NCBI GenBank assembly: GCA_030614945.1 | Contig: JAUXAH010000015.1 | Coordinates: forward strand, 1-15,056 | Source: Phycisphaerae bacterium | GTDB taxonomy: Bacteria; Planctomycetota; Phycisphaerae; Sedimentisphaerales; SG8-4 | Reading direction: 5' to 3' | DNA length: 15,056 bases | Part shown: piece by piece, positions 6,330 to 13,745 of the stretch | Layout of the letters: each line of letters begins with the position of its first letter | Numbering within the stretch: position 1 is the first letter of the stretch | Made by a program: the position numbers and the translations under genes | Notes under the pieces: generated by a model | Databases searched by the model: none | Seen by the model: the letters and a program-made list of their open reading frames with translations, nothing else | Told to the model about the DNA's origin: nothing

Positions 6330-7667
6330 ATGTTTTCAAGAATCCTGATAGCGAACCGTGGTGAAATAGCACTGCGTATCATCCGTGCCTGTCACGAGCT
6401 TGGCGTTGAGGTAGTGGCGGTTTATTCCGAGGCCGATAAGGACGCTCCATACCTGCAGCTTGCCGATGAAGCCATTTGTATAGGCCCGGCCAATCCTGCC
6501 GAGAGTTATCTAAATATCCCGCGTATCATAAGTGCCGCCGAGATTGCAGATGTCGAGGCAATTCATCCGGGTTATGGCTTCCTGGCTGAGAATATAAACT
6601 TTGCCCAGATATGCCGGGACTGCGGGATAACATTTATCGGCCCGCCTGTTGAGGCAATGCGGCTGCTCGGTGACAAAGTCCAGGCCCGCAAACTGGCACA
6701 CCAAGCACGGGTCGCAGTTGTCCCGGGCTCTGACGGTGCTATTGAACAGGAGTCTGAAGCCTTGAAACTGGCAAGTAAGATGGGCTACCCCGTGATGATA
6801 AAGGCTGCCGCCGGTGGTGGCGGACGGGGTATGAGAGTTGCGCATAACGACATCAGCTTTCGTTCGGCCTTCGGCGCAGCACAGGCCGAAGCAGAAGCTG
6901 CTTTCGGAAACGGCAGCGTCTATCTGGAAAAATTTATAGTTGAACCCCGCCACGTGGAGGTGCAGGTAATGGCCGATAACGCCGGCAACGCATTGCACTT
7001 TTACGAAAGAGACTGCACCATTCAGCGAAGGCATCAAAAAATGATTGAGGAATCACCCTGTCCGGTGTTGGACGAGCGTGATAGAGAGCAGCTTGCCGAG
7101 GCTGCCTTGAGGATTATAAAAGAGGCCAAATATGTCAATGCCGCAACGATTGAGTTCCTTCTGGACAAGGATAAAAAGTTTTACTTCATTGAGGTGAATA
7201 CGCGAATCCAGGTCGAGCACCCGGTTACGGAAATGGTTACAGGCCATGATTTGATTAAGTGGCAGCTAAAGATTGCCGCTGGTCAACCTCTTAAATTGCG
7301 CCAGAAGAATATCAAGCATACCGGCGTGGCAATTGAGTGCCGAATCAACGCCGAGGACCCCGCAAATAATTTCGCGTCTTGTCCGGGCACGATTACCAGA
7401 TATATTCCGCCCGGCGGTCCCGGCGTCAGAGTTGATACGCACATTTCAGAGGGTTGGACAGTCTCGACAAGTTATGATTCGATGATTAGCAAACTTATCG
7501 TTCATCAAAGAACGCGAACTGAGGCGATTGCCACGATGAAAAGGGCTTTGCGGGAATTTGTTATCGAGCCAATCAAAACCACGATACCGGCCTGTCTGGA
7601 TATCCTCTCACATAATCTTTTTGTCAAAAATAAAATCGATACCGGCTTCGTCGAACGAAACTTCTGA
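6330..7667 (+). CDS. accC: Biotin carboxylase subunit of acetyl-CoA carboxylase
   Basis: A 445-residue ATP-grasp enzyme that uses ATP and bicarbonate to carboxylate biotin on AccB. The N-terminal domain starts [18 protein letters not shown] and includes [12 protein letters not shown]. The ATP-grasp domain has the glycine-rich lid [12 protein letters not shown] (about 159-170), K116 in LGDKVQAR, and the catalytic strip [16 protein letters not shown] with E288, N290 and R292 at the E. coli numbering. The C-terminal lobe ([13 protein letters not shown], then [10 protein letters not shown] and [10 protein letters not shown]) is complete, so the length is standard. ATG 6330 starts directly at the conserved N-terminus, but no Shine-Dalgarno sequence is apparent because the repeat array runs up to it. 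Translation may depend on coupling to accB or on an unusual initiation context. Confidence 0.97.
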   Translation: MFSRILIANRGEIALRIIRACHELGVEVVAVYSEADKDAPYLQLADEAICIGPANPAESYLNIPRIISAAEIADVEAIHPGYGFLAENINFAQICRDCGITFIGPPVEAMRLLGDKVQARKLAHQARVAVVPGSDGAIEQESEALKLASKMGYPVMIKAAAGGGGRGMRVAHNDISFRSAFGAAQAEAEAAFGNGSVYLEKFIVEPRHVEVQVMADNAGNALHFYERDCTIQRRHQKMIEESPCPVLDERDREQLAEAALRIIKEAKYVNAATIEFLLDKDKKFYFIEVNTRIQVEHPVTEMVTGHDLIKWQLKIAAGQPLKLRQKNIKHTGVAIECRINAEDPANNFASCPGTITRYIPPGGPGVRVDTHISEGWTVSTSYDSMISKLIVHQRTRTEAIATMKRALREFVIEPIKTTIPACLDILSHNLFVKNKIDTGFVERNF

Positions 7668-7707
7668 CCTCGTATTTCATGTCTCGTGAAGCGTATCTCG
7701 TGGCACA
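7666..7707 (-). repeat. Heptad-period repeat between accC and lysA
   Basis: Six consecutive 7-base units overlapping the accC stop. On the minus strand they read like CGAGATA, CGCTTCA, CGAGACA, TGAAATA and CGAGGTC. It occupies most of the 50-base gap between two convergent genes. There is no clear terminator for either gene. Confidence 0.75.
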
Positions 7708-7717
7708 CTTCTTTCTG

Positions 7718-9007
7718 TCACTTTTCCAGAGCGATTAAGTCTTCGTAGGATTCGCGTTTTCTTATTACCTTGAATTCGCTGCCGTCGACGAGGACTTCAG
7801 GGGCCCGGCCACGGGCGTTGTAGTTGCTGCTCATACTAAAGGCGTATGCCCCGGCGGTGAATATAGAGAGCAAATCGCCGCGTTTTACCGGCGGCAGGGT
7901 GCGGTCCTTTGCAAAAAAGTCTGCACTTTCGCAGATCGGCCCGACTACATCAACAACTTCGGTGCCGTCCGGTTGCAAATCCCTGTCTCGCTGGCGGGGA
8001 ACAAATTTTTCAGAGACATTGACAGGCCAGATGAAATGAAACGCATCATACAACGGCGGACGAATCAAATCGTTCATTCCTGCATCGACTATAACAAATT
8101 TTTTCCGCCCGCTGGTTTTCAGATATAAGACCTGCGTTGCTAAAATCGCTGCGTTGGCTGCGATACTTGCCCCCGGTTCGAGGATAAGTTTTAGATTCTT
8201 GTCCTTTAACAGTGGCACAATGGCAGCGGCATAATCAGCAGCCGTTGGTGCTGTGCCGGTTATGTAATCGGCCCCGTATCCGCCGCCGATGTTCACTGCT
8301 TCAATTGTGAACCTGTCGCGACGCAGTTGTTCGATTAGAGCCAATATTTTTTCTATCGCCTCAACATAAGGCTCAACAGTATGGCCGGCTGAGCCTAAAT
8401 GTATATGAATTGCACAGAGTTTGACGGCATCGCTGCGGCCGTAATCGGCGAAGACCTTTTGCGCACGCTCGATGTCAACGCCGAATTTGGTTTCCTTCTT
8501 GCCCGTAATGTCATACCTATGTGTTTTGATATCAACGTCGGGGTTGACACGCAGGGCGGCTTTGGGTTGTTTGTTTGCCGCGGAGCGGTTCTCTTTTGCC
8601 AGCCGAATGAGGTTTTCCAGCTCAGCTTCCGATTCGATGTTGAAATAGCCGATGCCGGCATTTAATGCTTTGATGATTTCGGTGTCGGTTTTGCCAACGC
8701 CGGCGTAAACGATTTTTGATGGATTGGCCCCGGTTTGTAGAACGCGATACAACTCCCCGCCGCTGACAATGTCGAAAGCGCTTCCTGCTTCAGCCATAAA
8801 TTTGAGGATATTTATATTGCCGCAGGCCTTGACGGAATAGCAAATCGTAGTATCAAGGGCGCTATAGGCCTCTCTAATTTTTTGCAGATGCTCCTTGAAG
8901 GTGGCTTTGCTGTAGATATAAACCGGCGTGCCGACCTGGGCGGCGATTCTTTGAACGTCTGCGTTTTCAGCAAACAGTTTACCGTTTTTGTAGTTGAAAT
9001 AGTCCAT
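7718..9007 (-). CDS. lysA: Diaminopimelate decarboxylase
   Basis: A 429-residue fold-type III PLP enzyme that converts meso-diaminopimelate to lysine, the last step of lysine synthesis. PLP lysine K60 lies in YSVKACGN. The glycine-rich phosphate loop is NIGGGYG (about 239-245), with HIHLGSAG before it. The second-subunit catalytic cysteine C359 is in GPICESADFF, and GAYAFSMSSNYNARGR closes the active site. Two positions are unusual: the common KAN reads KAC, and the common EPGR reads EPGA (277-280). I prefer ATG 9007 over an upstream TTG at 9016, which abuts a repeat array. It converges with accC. A strong terminator for the upstream small gene lies just before it, so lysA probably has its own promoter, possibly within the AT heptads. 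Confidence 0.93.
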   Translation of the reverse strand: MDYFNYKNGKLFAENADVQRIAAQVGTPVYIYSKATFKEHLQKIREAYSALDTTICYSVKACGNINILKFMAEAGSAFDIVSGGELYRVLQTGANPSKIVYAGVGKTDTEIIKALNAGIGYFNIESEAELENLIRLAKENRSAANKQPKAALRVNPDVDIKTHRYDITGKKETKFGVDIERAQKVFADYGRSDAVKLCAIHIHLGSAGHTVEPYVEAIEKILALIEQLRRDRFTIEAVNIGGGYGADYITGTAPTAADYAAAIVPLLKDKNLKLILEPGASIAANAAILATQVLYLKTSGRKKFVIVDAGMNDLIRPPLYDAFHFIWPVNVSEKFVPRQRDRDLQPDGTEVVDVVGPICESADFFAKDRTLPPVKRGDLLSIFTAGAYAFSMSSNYNARGRAPEVLVDGSEFKVIRKRESYEDLIALEK

Positions 9008-9014
9008 ATTGCAC

Positions 9015-9049
9015 AATCAATAATCAATAATCTATAATCAATAGTCAAT
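9015..9049 (-). repeat. AT-rich heptad repeat upstream of lysA
   Basis: Five consecutive 7-base units on the plus strand: AATCAAT, AATCAAT, AATCTAT, AATCAAT, AGTCAAT, ending eight bases before the lysA ATG. On the minus strand these give TTGACT and, 17 bases later, GATTAT, so the array could itself act as a promoter, though with almost no leader. The period matches the GC-rich heptad arrays in the window but the unit is different. Confidence 0.85.
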
Positions 9050-9094
9050 AAAAAAATGGAAGGTTCCGCCGTGGCGAGAGAACCTTCCATTTTC
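9046..9094 (-). terminator. Strong intrinsic terminator of the small basic gene
   Basis: On the minus strand, AATGGAAGGTTC (9091-9080) and GAACCTTCCATT (9066-9055) form a perfect 12-bp stem with a 13-base loop. It is followed by an uninterrupted run of T on that strand (complement of the A-run 9050-9056). This is a textbook Rho-independent terminator oriented to end transcripts coming from 9292-9209. Confidence 0.9.
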
Positions 9095-9208
9095 GCATAG
9101 CTTGCTGCGGTATTGAGATTTTGGTTTGCGACGGGTTCCCACTCAAACTGCCGAGCAGCCAAAATCCGTAACGCATAAAACAAGCGGGCTTTTAGCTAAG
9201 TTGTTACG

Positions 9209-9292
9209 CTACCTTTTCTTCCTCTTCTTTGCTTTTTTCTTTTTAGCTTTTTTCTTGGCTACTTTCTTCTTCTTTGCCTTTTTCCTTGCCAT
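9209..9292 (-). CDS. Small lysine-rich basic protein (27 aa), histone H1-tail-like
   Basis: This 27-codon gene is too short for most gene finders. It starts ATG (9292-9290), begins MARKKAKKKK and ends KKRKKR before TAG (9211-9209). By my count it has 17 Lys, 3 Arg, 5 Ala, 1 Val and Met, and no acidic residue. The blocks run A-KKKK, VA-KKK, A-KKKK, A-KKRKKR, like the C-terminal tail of histone H1 and lysine-rich bacterial nucleoid proteins. AAAGGAG (9305-9299) precedes the ATG by six bases, an ideal ribosome site. A TTGACA promoter and a 12-bp-stem terminator flank it, so it is a complete transcription unit. Binding DNA or RNA is inferred from charge only. AAA and AAG are both used freely, arguing against a simple slipped A-run. 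Confidence 0.8.
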   Translation of the reverse strand: MARKKAKKKKVAKKKAKKKKAKKRKKR

Positions 9293-9345
9293 TATTTTCT
9301 CCTTTCAGTTGATTAAATCATTTTTAGATTCAGGTTAACATCACA

Positions 9346-9375
9346 ATACTAATTTACTACTAAAAATTCTGTCAA
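9346..9375 (-). promoter_or_regulatory. Putative promoter of the small basic gene
   Basis: On the minus strand, TTGACA (9375-9370) is a perfect -35 box. It is followed by 18 bases and TAGTAT (9351-9346), a 4/6 match to the -10 box. The predicted transcript starts near 9339, giving a leader of about 45 bases with the AAAGGAG site. Confidence 0.6.
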
Positions 9376-9842
9376 GCAAATTATAAAAAAAAGTTTACGA
9401 CTTTTGTTATATTATCGTCTAAATATTTAAAAATACTTCATAAAATTTTTCATCATCAATGTTTTACACAACTTCTCATTTCGTTTATTATACTCTTTAA
9501 TGAAACGATACAACTTGTTTTATTGTAACCGAAGTTTTTATTCAAGCTCCGATTGTAATTGAAGTTTTTACTCGAGTATAGAAAGTGTTTTTTACGATTA
9601 CCCGTGTTAAAGCCGTTTATTTTAACTTATAGGCCGGTTTCGTGGTTTTTGATTGTGAAAGAAGTAATCCTCATCTTTGTCAACTAAAATATTTTTAAGG
9701 TGTTGCGAAACGTTGTGAACAAGTAAAAGCCGCCTTGCTTTTGAAAGTTTTTGCTGTTTGTTACAGTTTTTTGCCGGCTAAAATTTTTTATTTCTTTTGT
9801 GATATTTTTTTCAATAACGCACAGTTTACTTGTAAATTTTTT
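9376..9842. other. AT-rich intergenic region before nadD
   Basis: No gene is supported here. The region is strongly AT-rich with T-runs. It contains the 22-bp direct repeat at 9522-9573 described separately. I looked for DnaA-box-like 9-mers and saw no convincing cluster. No clear promoter or ribosome site for nadD is visible. Confidence 0.5.
9522..9573 (+). repeat. 22-bp direct repeat with 30-bp spacing
   Basis: ATTGTAACCGAAGTTTTTATTC (22 bases, 9522-9543) recurs at 9552-9573 with three differences, exactly 30 bases from start to start. Thirty bases is close to three helical turns, so both copies face the same side of the DNA. It lies between the divergent basic-peptide gene and nadD. Confidence 0.75.
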
Positions 9843-10475
9843 ATGGCGAAAAGAAAAATAGCATTGTTTGGTGGTACGTTCGACCCGATTCATCTTGGTC
9901 ATACCACCGTCGCTGCCGACGCAGCCAAACATATTGGCGCAGAGAAAATCGTTTTTATTCCCGCGAAGCGTTCTCCACTGAAGGGTTTCTTTCCCAAGGC
10001 AAGTGATGATGGTCGATTTGCTATGATAGCTCTGGCAATCGCCGACAATAAGAATTTCCAGGTGAGCGATTACGAATTGAAAAAGCCGGAGCCGAGCTAC
10101 ACTCTGGACACGGTAAGGCAATTTCAGGCAGACTGCGGCAGCGGAACTCTAATTTATTGGCTGGTTGGCGCTGACAGTATTGATGAACTGCCGCTTTGGT
10201 ACGGAATTGTTGAGCTGATTGATGAGTGTATTCTATCCGTGATGTACAGGGCCGGCTGCGAACCCCCGGATTTTGCCGGATTTGAAGCTATCTGGGGCCC
10301 TGAGCGGGTCAAAAAACTTCAGCGAAACGTTATCCAAACACCCCTGATTGCTATGAGCAGCACGGAAATACGAGACAGATTAGCTGCCGGCCGGGATGTA
10401 ACCAATATGCTGCACCCGCCCGTTGCTAACTACATCTGCAAACATAACCTCTACCAATCAAAGATTAAGCCTTAA
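9843..10475 (+). CDS. nadD: Nicotinate-nucleotide adenylyltransferase
   Basis: A 210-residue cytosolic enzyme that adenylates nicotinate mononucleotide to form nicotinate adenine dinucleotide in NAD synthesis. The nucleotidyltransferase motif GGTFDPIHLGH is at residues 10-20. Other family blocks are VFIPAKRSPLK, SYTLDTVRQF, WLVGADSIDELPLWY and the phosphate-binding SSTEIRDRL near the C-terminus, ending HPPVANYICKHNLY. The open frame extends back to 9735, but those 36 extra residues come from AT-rich intergenic DNA. ATG 9843 puts the nucleotide-binding motif at the usual distance from the start. No Shine-Dalgarno sequence is seen. nadD often sits with obgE or rsfS; neither is here. It converges with hypB. 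Confidence 0.94.
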   Translation: MAKRKIALFGGTFDPIHLGHTTVAADAAKHIGAEKIVFIPAKRSPLKGFFPKASDDGRFAMIALAIADNKNFQVSDYELKKPEPSYTLDTVRQFQADCGSGTLIYWLVGADSIDELPLWYGIVELIDECILSVMYRAGCEPPDFAGFEAIWGPERVKKLQRNVIQTPLIAMSSTEIRDRLAAGRDVTNMLHPPVANYICKHNLYQSKIKP

Positions 10476-10482
10476 TCCAGAG

Positions 10483-10517
10483 CGTAAAGCGAGATACGAG
10501 GTACAACGGAGGATTCG
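10483..10517 (+). repeat. Heptad-period repeat between nadD and hypB
   Basis: Five 7-base units, CGTAAAG, CGAGATA, CGAGGTA, CAACGGA, GGATTCG, lie in the 42-base gap between the convergent nadD and hypB stop codons. The array ends at the base next to the hypB stop. CGAGATA is shared with the arrays at 6310-6323 and 14813-14819 and, inverted, at 7694-7700. Confidence 0.7.
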
Positions 10518-11186
10518 TCACAATCGCGGATTTTTGACCGACTTTGTTAACCAATCGTACCAGTCGGCGAACCCAGCGCCGGTTTTGGCTGATATTGGAA
10601 AAATTTCAATGCCTTTATTTAGCTTGCGGGCATCGGCTTTCACTCGTTCAAGACAGAAATCCACCTGCACTCCTGCTTCCAGTAAGTCGATTTTGTTTAT
10701 AAGCAGTACCTTTGACTTTGCAAAAATGGCGGGATATTTGGCCGGTTTGTCATCACCCTCCGCAACAGAAAGCACGACTATTTTGCCGGCCTCCCCCAAT
10801 TCAAAAGCCGATGGACAAACCAGATTGCCTACGTTCTCTATGAAAATCAAATCCAGGTCGTCAACAGGCAAATTCTCTAAAGCGCCGCTTATCTGAGCTG
10901 CTGATAAATGGCACGCACCATTAGTGTTTATCTGAACCACCGGTGCCTTGGTTGCTCTGATTTTTTCAGCGTCTATGTCGGTCTGAATATCGCCCTCAAT
11001 CACACCGATTTTAATTTTGTCCTTCAATTCGCTTATCGTCCTTGTCAGGATTGTGGTCTTGCCCGAGCCGGGCGACGATATCATATTCAGGCACAATTTC
11101 TTTCGCTCAGTTAGAAGCTGACTGTTTTTGAGGGCGTATTCTTCGTTTGCACTGAGAATCTTTTTGCCGACATCAACTTTGTACAT
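10518..11186 (-). CDS. hypB: Hydrogenase nickel incorporation GTPase
   Basis: A 222-residue SIMIBI-class GTPase that, with HypA, loads nickel into the [NiFe]-hydrogenase large subunit. The P-loop is SPGSGKTT (38-45), the Walker B-type segment is VIEGDIQTD, and NKIDLLE specifies guanine. The metal site in the G domain is intact: C92-H93 in NGACHL and C124 in NLVCPSAFELGE. There is no N-terminal CCxxC motif or His-rich nickel-storage stretch, so this is a minimal HypB. ATG 11186 lies one base after the hypA stop (TGATATG), indicating translational coupling. It is the last gene of the hyp cluster, ending right at a heptad repeat. Confidence 0.96.
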   Translation of the reverse strand: MYKVDVGKKILSANEEYALKNSQLLTERKKLCLNMISSPGSGKTTILTRTISELKDKIKIGVIEGDIQTDIDAEKIRATKAPVVQINTNGACHLSAAQISGALENLPVDDLDLIFIENVGNLVCPSAFELGEAGKIVVLSVAEGDDKPAKYPAIFAKSKVLLINKIDLLEAGVQVDFCLERVKADARKLNKGIEIFPISAKTGAGFADWYDWLTKSVKNPRL

Positions 11187-11187
11187 A

Positions 11188-11535
11188 TCATTGCTCCGTT
11201 TGAAATTCTATTTCTTCCAGCAGCAGGGGCGCATCCGGCAATAAATTGAAATCCTCGCTGCCGCACTTCGGACATCTTGGACAACGAAATTCAACGTCAA
11301 AGCTTTGATTACAATTCTTACACTGCCCCTGCATCGGCTTATGCTCTATTTCCAATTTCATATCTTCGCACGGCGTACCTTTGGCAATAGCCTCGAAAGC
11401 AAAACAAAGCACTTCATCGTTGATGGCGTTAAGCATTCCGCAGCTAATCCTGGCATTGATAGGTTTTGTATTTTGTTTTGCAGCTTCAGCCGAGATTGTC
11501 GCCAGCAGACTTTCTGCCACCATCGTTTCGTGCAT
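11188..11535 (-). CDS. hypA: Hydrogenase nickel insertion protein
   Basis: A 115-residue nickel metallochaperone that works with HypB. The N-terminal MHE provides the nickel ligand His2, which decides the start: ATG 11535 rather than the ATG two codons upstream (11541). The zinc site has four cysteines in two CxxC pairs, C72/C75 in QCKNC and C88/C91 in CPKCG, with an extra C85 close by. The start overlaps the hypE stop by one base (TGATG), and the stop is one base before hypB, so E, A and B are likely translated in a coupled way. The length is normal. Confidence 0.95.
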   Translation of the reverse strand: MHETMVAESLLATISAEAAKQNTKPINARISCGMLNAINDEVLCFAFEAIAKGTPCEDMKLEIEHKPMQGQCKNCNQSFDVEFRCPRCPKCGSEDFNLLPDAPLLLEEIEFQTEQ

Positions 11536-12623
11536 CAACATATCCTCGGCAGCTCTCGCCCGTATGGCATTTGCACAATTCTCTTTCCGCCGATTTTGGT
11601 TATCAATTCCACCGTAGGCGTATCACGAGTTTCAATAACCTCACCGATTATACTTGCCTCTTTGCCCAACGGATGATTTTTGCAAATATTCAAGCAGTCA
11701 TCAACTGATTCCGGCGAGACAATCGCAATGAATTTACCCTCATTTGCGATTGTCAGCACGTCAAAACCAAGCATATCAGCTGCCGCTTGCACCACCGGGC
11801 TGACCGGGACATCGGCTTCGCGAATTTCGATGCTCAGCCCGCTTCCTGTTGAAATTTCGTTAAGTGTTGCAGCTAACCCACCGCGGGTTGGGTCCCGCAT
11901 AAACTTTACCCCGTTAGAAATACCTGTCAAACGCGAGACAGACGCCTCTGGCGTCTTATTTCTAACGGGGTTTGCCCCGCTTGTGTTTTCCAGCAGTTCG
12001 CAGGTCAGACCTGCTACACCTGCGCAGTCGCTTTGCAACTGCGATTGAAATTTGATACCTTCTCGCTGTGAGATAATGGTCAAGCCGTGGTCGCCGATTG
12101 TGCCGTTGATAATGATTTTATCGCCGGCCGCAATCTTCTCGAACCCCAAATCCACACCGGCTAATTTCACACCAATGCCTGCGGTATTTATAAAAATCTT
12201 ATCGGCTGCGCCAGCTTCGACGGTCTTGATATCACCGGTAACAATATTGACGTTGTTTTGGCGGGCTGCCTGGCTGATACTGGATAAAATCTTGTCGAGC
12301 AATTTGAATTCAAATCCTTCTTCGATTATCAGCGACAATGCCAGCGCAACAGGTTTTGAACCGGCAACAGCCAGATCATTTACCGTTCCGCAAACAGCAA
12401 GTTTTCCGATATCTCCGCCGTTAAAAAACAGTGGCTTGACAACGTAGCTGTCCGTTGTAAAACACAGCGACTTCGAATCAACATTTAGCTTTGCCGAATC
12501 GCCCAGCTCAGCGAGAGTGTCATTCTTGAGTTTTGGTAGAATAAGGTACCGGATTAATTCATCCGTCAGTTGGCCCCCGCCGCCGTGTGCAAGTAAGATT
12601 CTATCGTGTCTGTTTGTTTTCAT
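11535..12623 (-). CDS. hypE: Hydrogenase expression/formation protein HypE (with an internal repeat insertion)
   Basis: A 362-residue PurM-like enzyme that dehydrates the carbamoyl group received from HypF on its C-terminal cysteine to a thiocyanate, the source of the CN ligands. The N-terminal AHGGGGQLTDELI and mid-protein FMRDPTRGGLAATLNEI are family signatures. The end PRIC with terminal Cys362 is intact, so it should be functional. I start at ATG 12623; the frame continues to 12698, but those 25 residues derive from an octamer repeat. Residues about 218-239 (NPVRNKTPEASVSRL and onward) are encoded by an inverted-repeat element inserted just before the RDPTRGG motif. The insertion keeps frame and probably forms a surface loop. 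The gene overlaps the hypD 3' end by 23 bases. Confidence 0.94.
   Translation of the reverse strand: MKTNRHDRILLAHGGGGQLTDELIRYLILPKLKNDTLAELGDSAKLNVDSKSLCFTTDSYVVKPLFFNGGDIGKLAVCGTVNDLAVAGSKPVALALSLIIEEGFEFKLLDKILSSISQAARQNNVNIVTGDIKTVEAGAADKIFINTAGIGVKLAGVDLGFEKIAAGDKIIINGTIGDHGLTIISQREGIKFQSQLQSDCAGVAGLTCELLENTSGANPVRNKTPEASVSRLTGISNGVKFMRDPTRGGLAATLNEISTGSGLSIEIREADVPVSPVVQAAADMLGFDVLTIANEGKFIAIVSPESVDDCLNICKNHPLGKEASIIGEVIETRDTPTVELITKIGGKRIVQMPYGRELPRIC
11909..11970. repeat. Inverted-repeat element inside hypE (copy B)
   Basis: The arms CCCCGTTAGAAATA (11909-11922) and TATTTCTAACGGGG (11957-11970) are perfect 14-bp complements; the outer 12 bases equal those of the element after argS. 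Within it are two further hairpins: CTGTC with GACAG (about 11924-11941) and GACGCC with GGCGTC (11941-11955). The whole can fold as a three-way junction. It is fully translated in the hypE frame. Confidence 0.88.
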
Positions 12624-13743
12624 TACTCCTGAACCCTGGTCTCCTGATGTCCTGGTCTCCTGATGTCCTGATCCCGCCATACTTAAACCACGCTGCACAG
12701 GCCCCTTCAGAGCTTACCATACACGGGCCAACCGGCTCCAGTGGAGTACAGCTTTTTCCGAACAGCCCGCATTCCGGCGGCTCTATTAGTCCACACAACA
12801 CTTCGCCACATCGGCAGCCGCTCGTGTCCTCGCCCGGCGTTTCGGTTATGTTGAATCGTTTAAGGCCGTCGAATTGACTGTATTTATCTTTTAGTTTAAG
12901 TGTGCTTTTTTCTATCTTTCCCAGTCCTCGCCAGTACCCGTCCACCGGTTCGAAGCATTCGGCGATGATTTTTTGCGCGGTGGTATTACCCTGTTCGGTT
13001 ACCACCGCAGGATATACCGATTTTAGTTCGGCTTTGCCGGCTGAAAGCTGCTGACAGATTTCGCCAAGCCCTTCGATTATTTGCAGCGGTTCAAAGCCGG
13101 CCACCACGCACGGCCGACCAAAATCTTCGACAATCTCTGCAAAGGCACGGTAGCCGATTATCACGCTGACATGGCCGGGACAAAGAAAGGCATCTATATT
13201 ATGATTTTTCCCGCTCAATAGCGCTCGCATCGCAGGTACGACCAGTTTGTGTCCGCTCAAAATACAAAAATTGTCGATTGACCCGGCAGCTGCTTCTTTT
13301 ACCACCACAGCCGTAGCGGGTGCAGTAGTTTCAAAACCTACCGCAACGAACACAACTATTTTATTGGGGTTGTCCTTCGCTAATTGCAGTGCATCTTCGC
13401 TGCTCAGGACAAGCTTGACATCGGCTTTTGTGCGTTTTGTTTCGAGTGAGCCGCCCTTGCCGGGGACACGGACCATATCGCCATAAGTGGCAATTAAACA
13501 ATCGTCACGGTCGGCCAATTGTAAAACAATGTCGATATAGCCCTGGTCGGTAACGCAAACCGGACAGCCCGGCCCGGTTAAAAGTTTCAATCTTTTAGGC
13601 AGAGTTGACCTTATGCCGTTGCGGAAAATAGCAACCGTGTGAGTGCCGCAAACCTCCATTATATTGATTTGCCGCCCCATTTTTTCGCAGGCCGCATTGC
13701 AAAGAGTCTGTGCTTTATGAATTCTGTCGAGCATAAAATCCAT
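12601..13743 (-). CDS. hypD: Hydrogenase formation protein HypD (repeat-encoded C-terminal tail)
   Basis: A 380-residue [4Fe-4S] scaffold protein that, with HypC, assembles the Fe(CN)2CO unit. The catalytic region has MEVCGTHTVAIFRNGI and LLTGPGCPVCVT. The cluster-binding C-terminal part has GCRCGEVLCGL, then PPECGLFGKSCTP and GPCMVSSEGACAAWFKY, with the expected cysteines. Homologous sequence stops near residue 355. The last 25 residues (GIRTSGDQDIRRPGFRS and onward) are encoded by the 8-base tandem repeat at 12628-12674 and its flank, so the tail is a repeat-derived extension. The start is ATG 13743, two bases after the hypC stop; an in-frame ATG three codons later is also possible. The stop lies 23 bases inside hypE. 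Confidence 0.95.
   Translation of the reverse strand: MDFMLDRIHKAQTLCNAACEKMGRQINIMEVCGTHTVAIFRNGIRSTLPKRLKLLTGPGCPVCVTDQGYIDIVLQLADRDDCLIATYGDMVRVPGKGGSLETKRTKADVKLVLSSEDALQLAKDNPNKIVVFVAVGFETTAPATAVVVKEAAAGSIDNFCILSGHKLVVPAMRALLSGKNHNIDAFLCPGHVSVIIGYRAFAEIVEDFGRPCVVAGFEPLQIIEGLGEICQQLSAGKAELKSVYPAVVTEQGNTTAQKIIAECFEPVDGYWRGLGKIEKSTLKLKDKYSQFDGLKRFNITETPGEDTSGCRCGEVLCGLIEPPECGLFGKSCTPLEPVGPCMVSSEGACAAWFKYGGIRTSGDQDIRRPGFRSNENKQTR
12628..12674. repeat. Octamer-period tandem repeat at the hypD/hypE junction
   Basis: On the plus strand: CCTGAAC, then CCTGGTCT, CCTGATGT, CCTGGTCT, CCTGATGT, CCTGATCC. The 16-mer at 12635-12650 repeats perfectly at 12651-12666. On the coding strand the units read AGACCAGG and ACATCAGG; the purine-rich CAGGAG next to the hypE ATG comes from the edge of the array. 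Confidence 0.92.
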
Positions 13744-13745
13744 AA

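Noticed and set aside
9126..9338. Plus-strand frame rich in Phe opposite the basic peptide gene
   Set aside because: It is the complement of the lysine codons; all expression signals are on the minus strand.
9735..9842. 36-residue N-terminal extension of NadD resembling a membrane segment
   Set aside because: It is phenylalanine-rich because of T-runs in intergenic DNA; the nucleotide-binding motif fits a start at 9843.
9376..9842. Possible replication origin in the AT-rich region with direct repeats
   Set aside because: No cluster of DnaA-box-like 9-mers was seen, and there is no dnaA or dnaN neighbour.
12624..12698. HypE start at 12698
   Set aside because: The extra residues come from the octamer repeat; HypE homology begins after ATG 12623.
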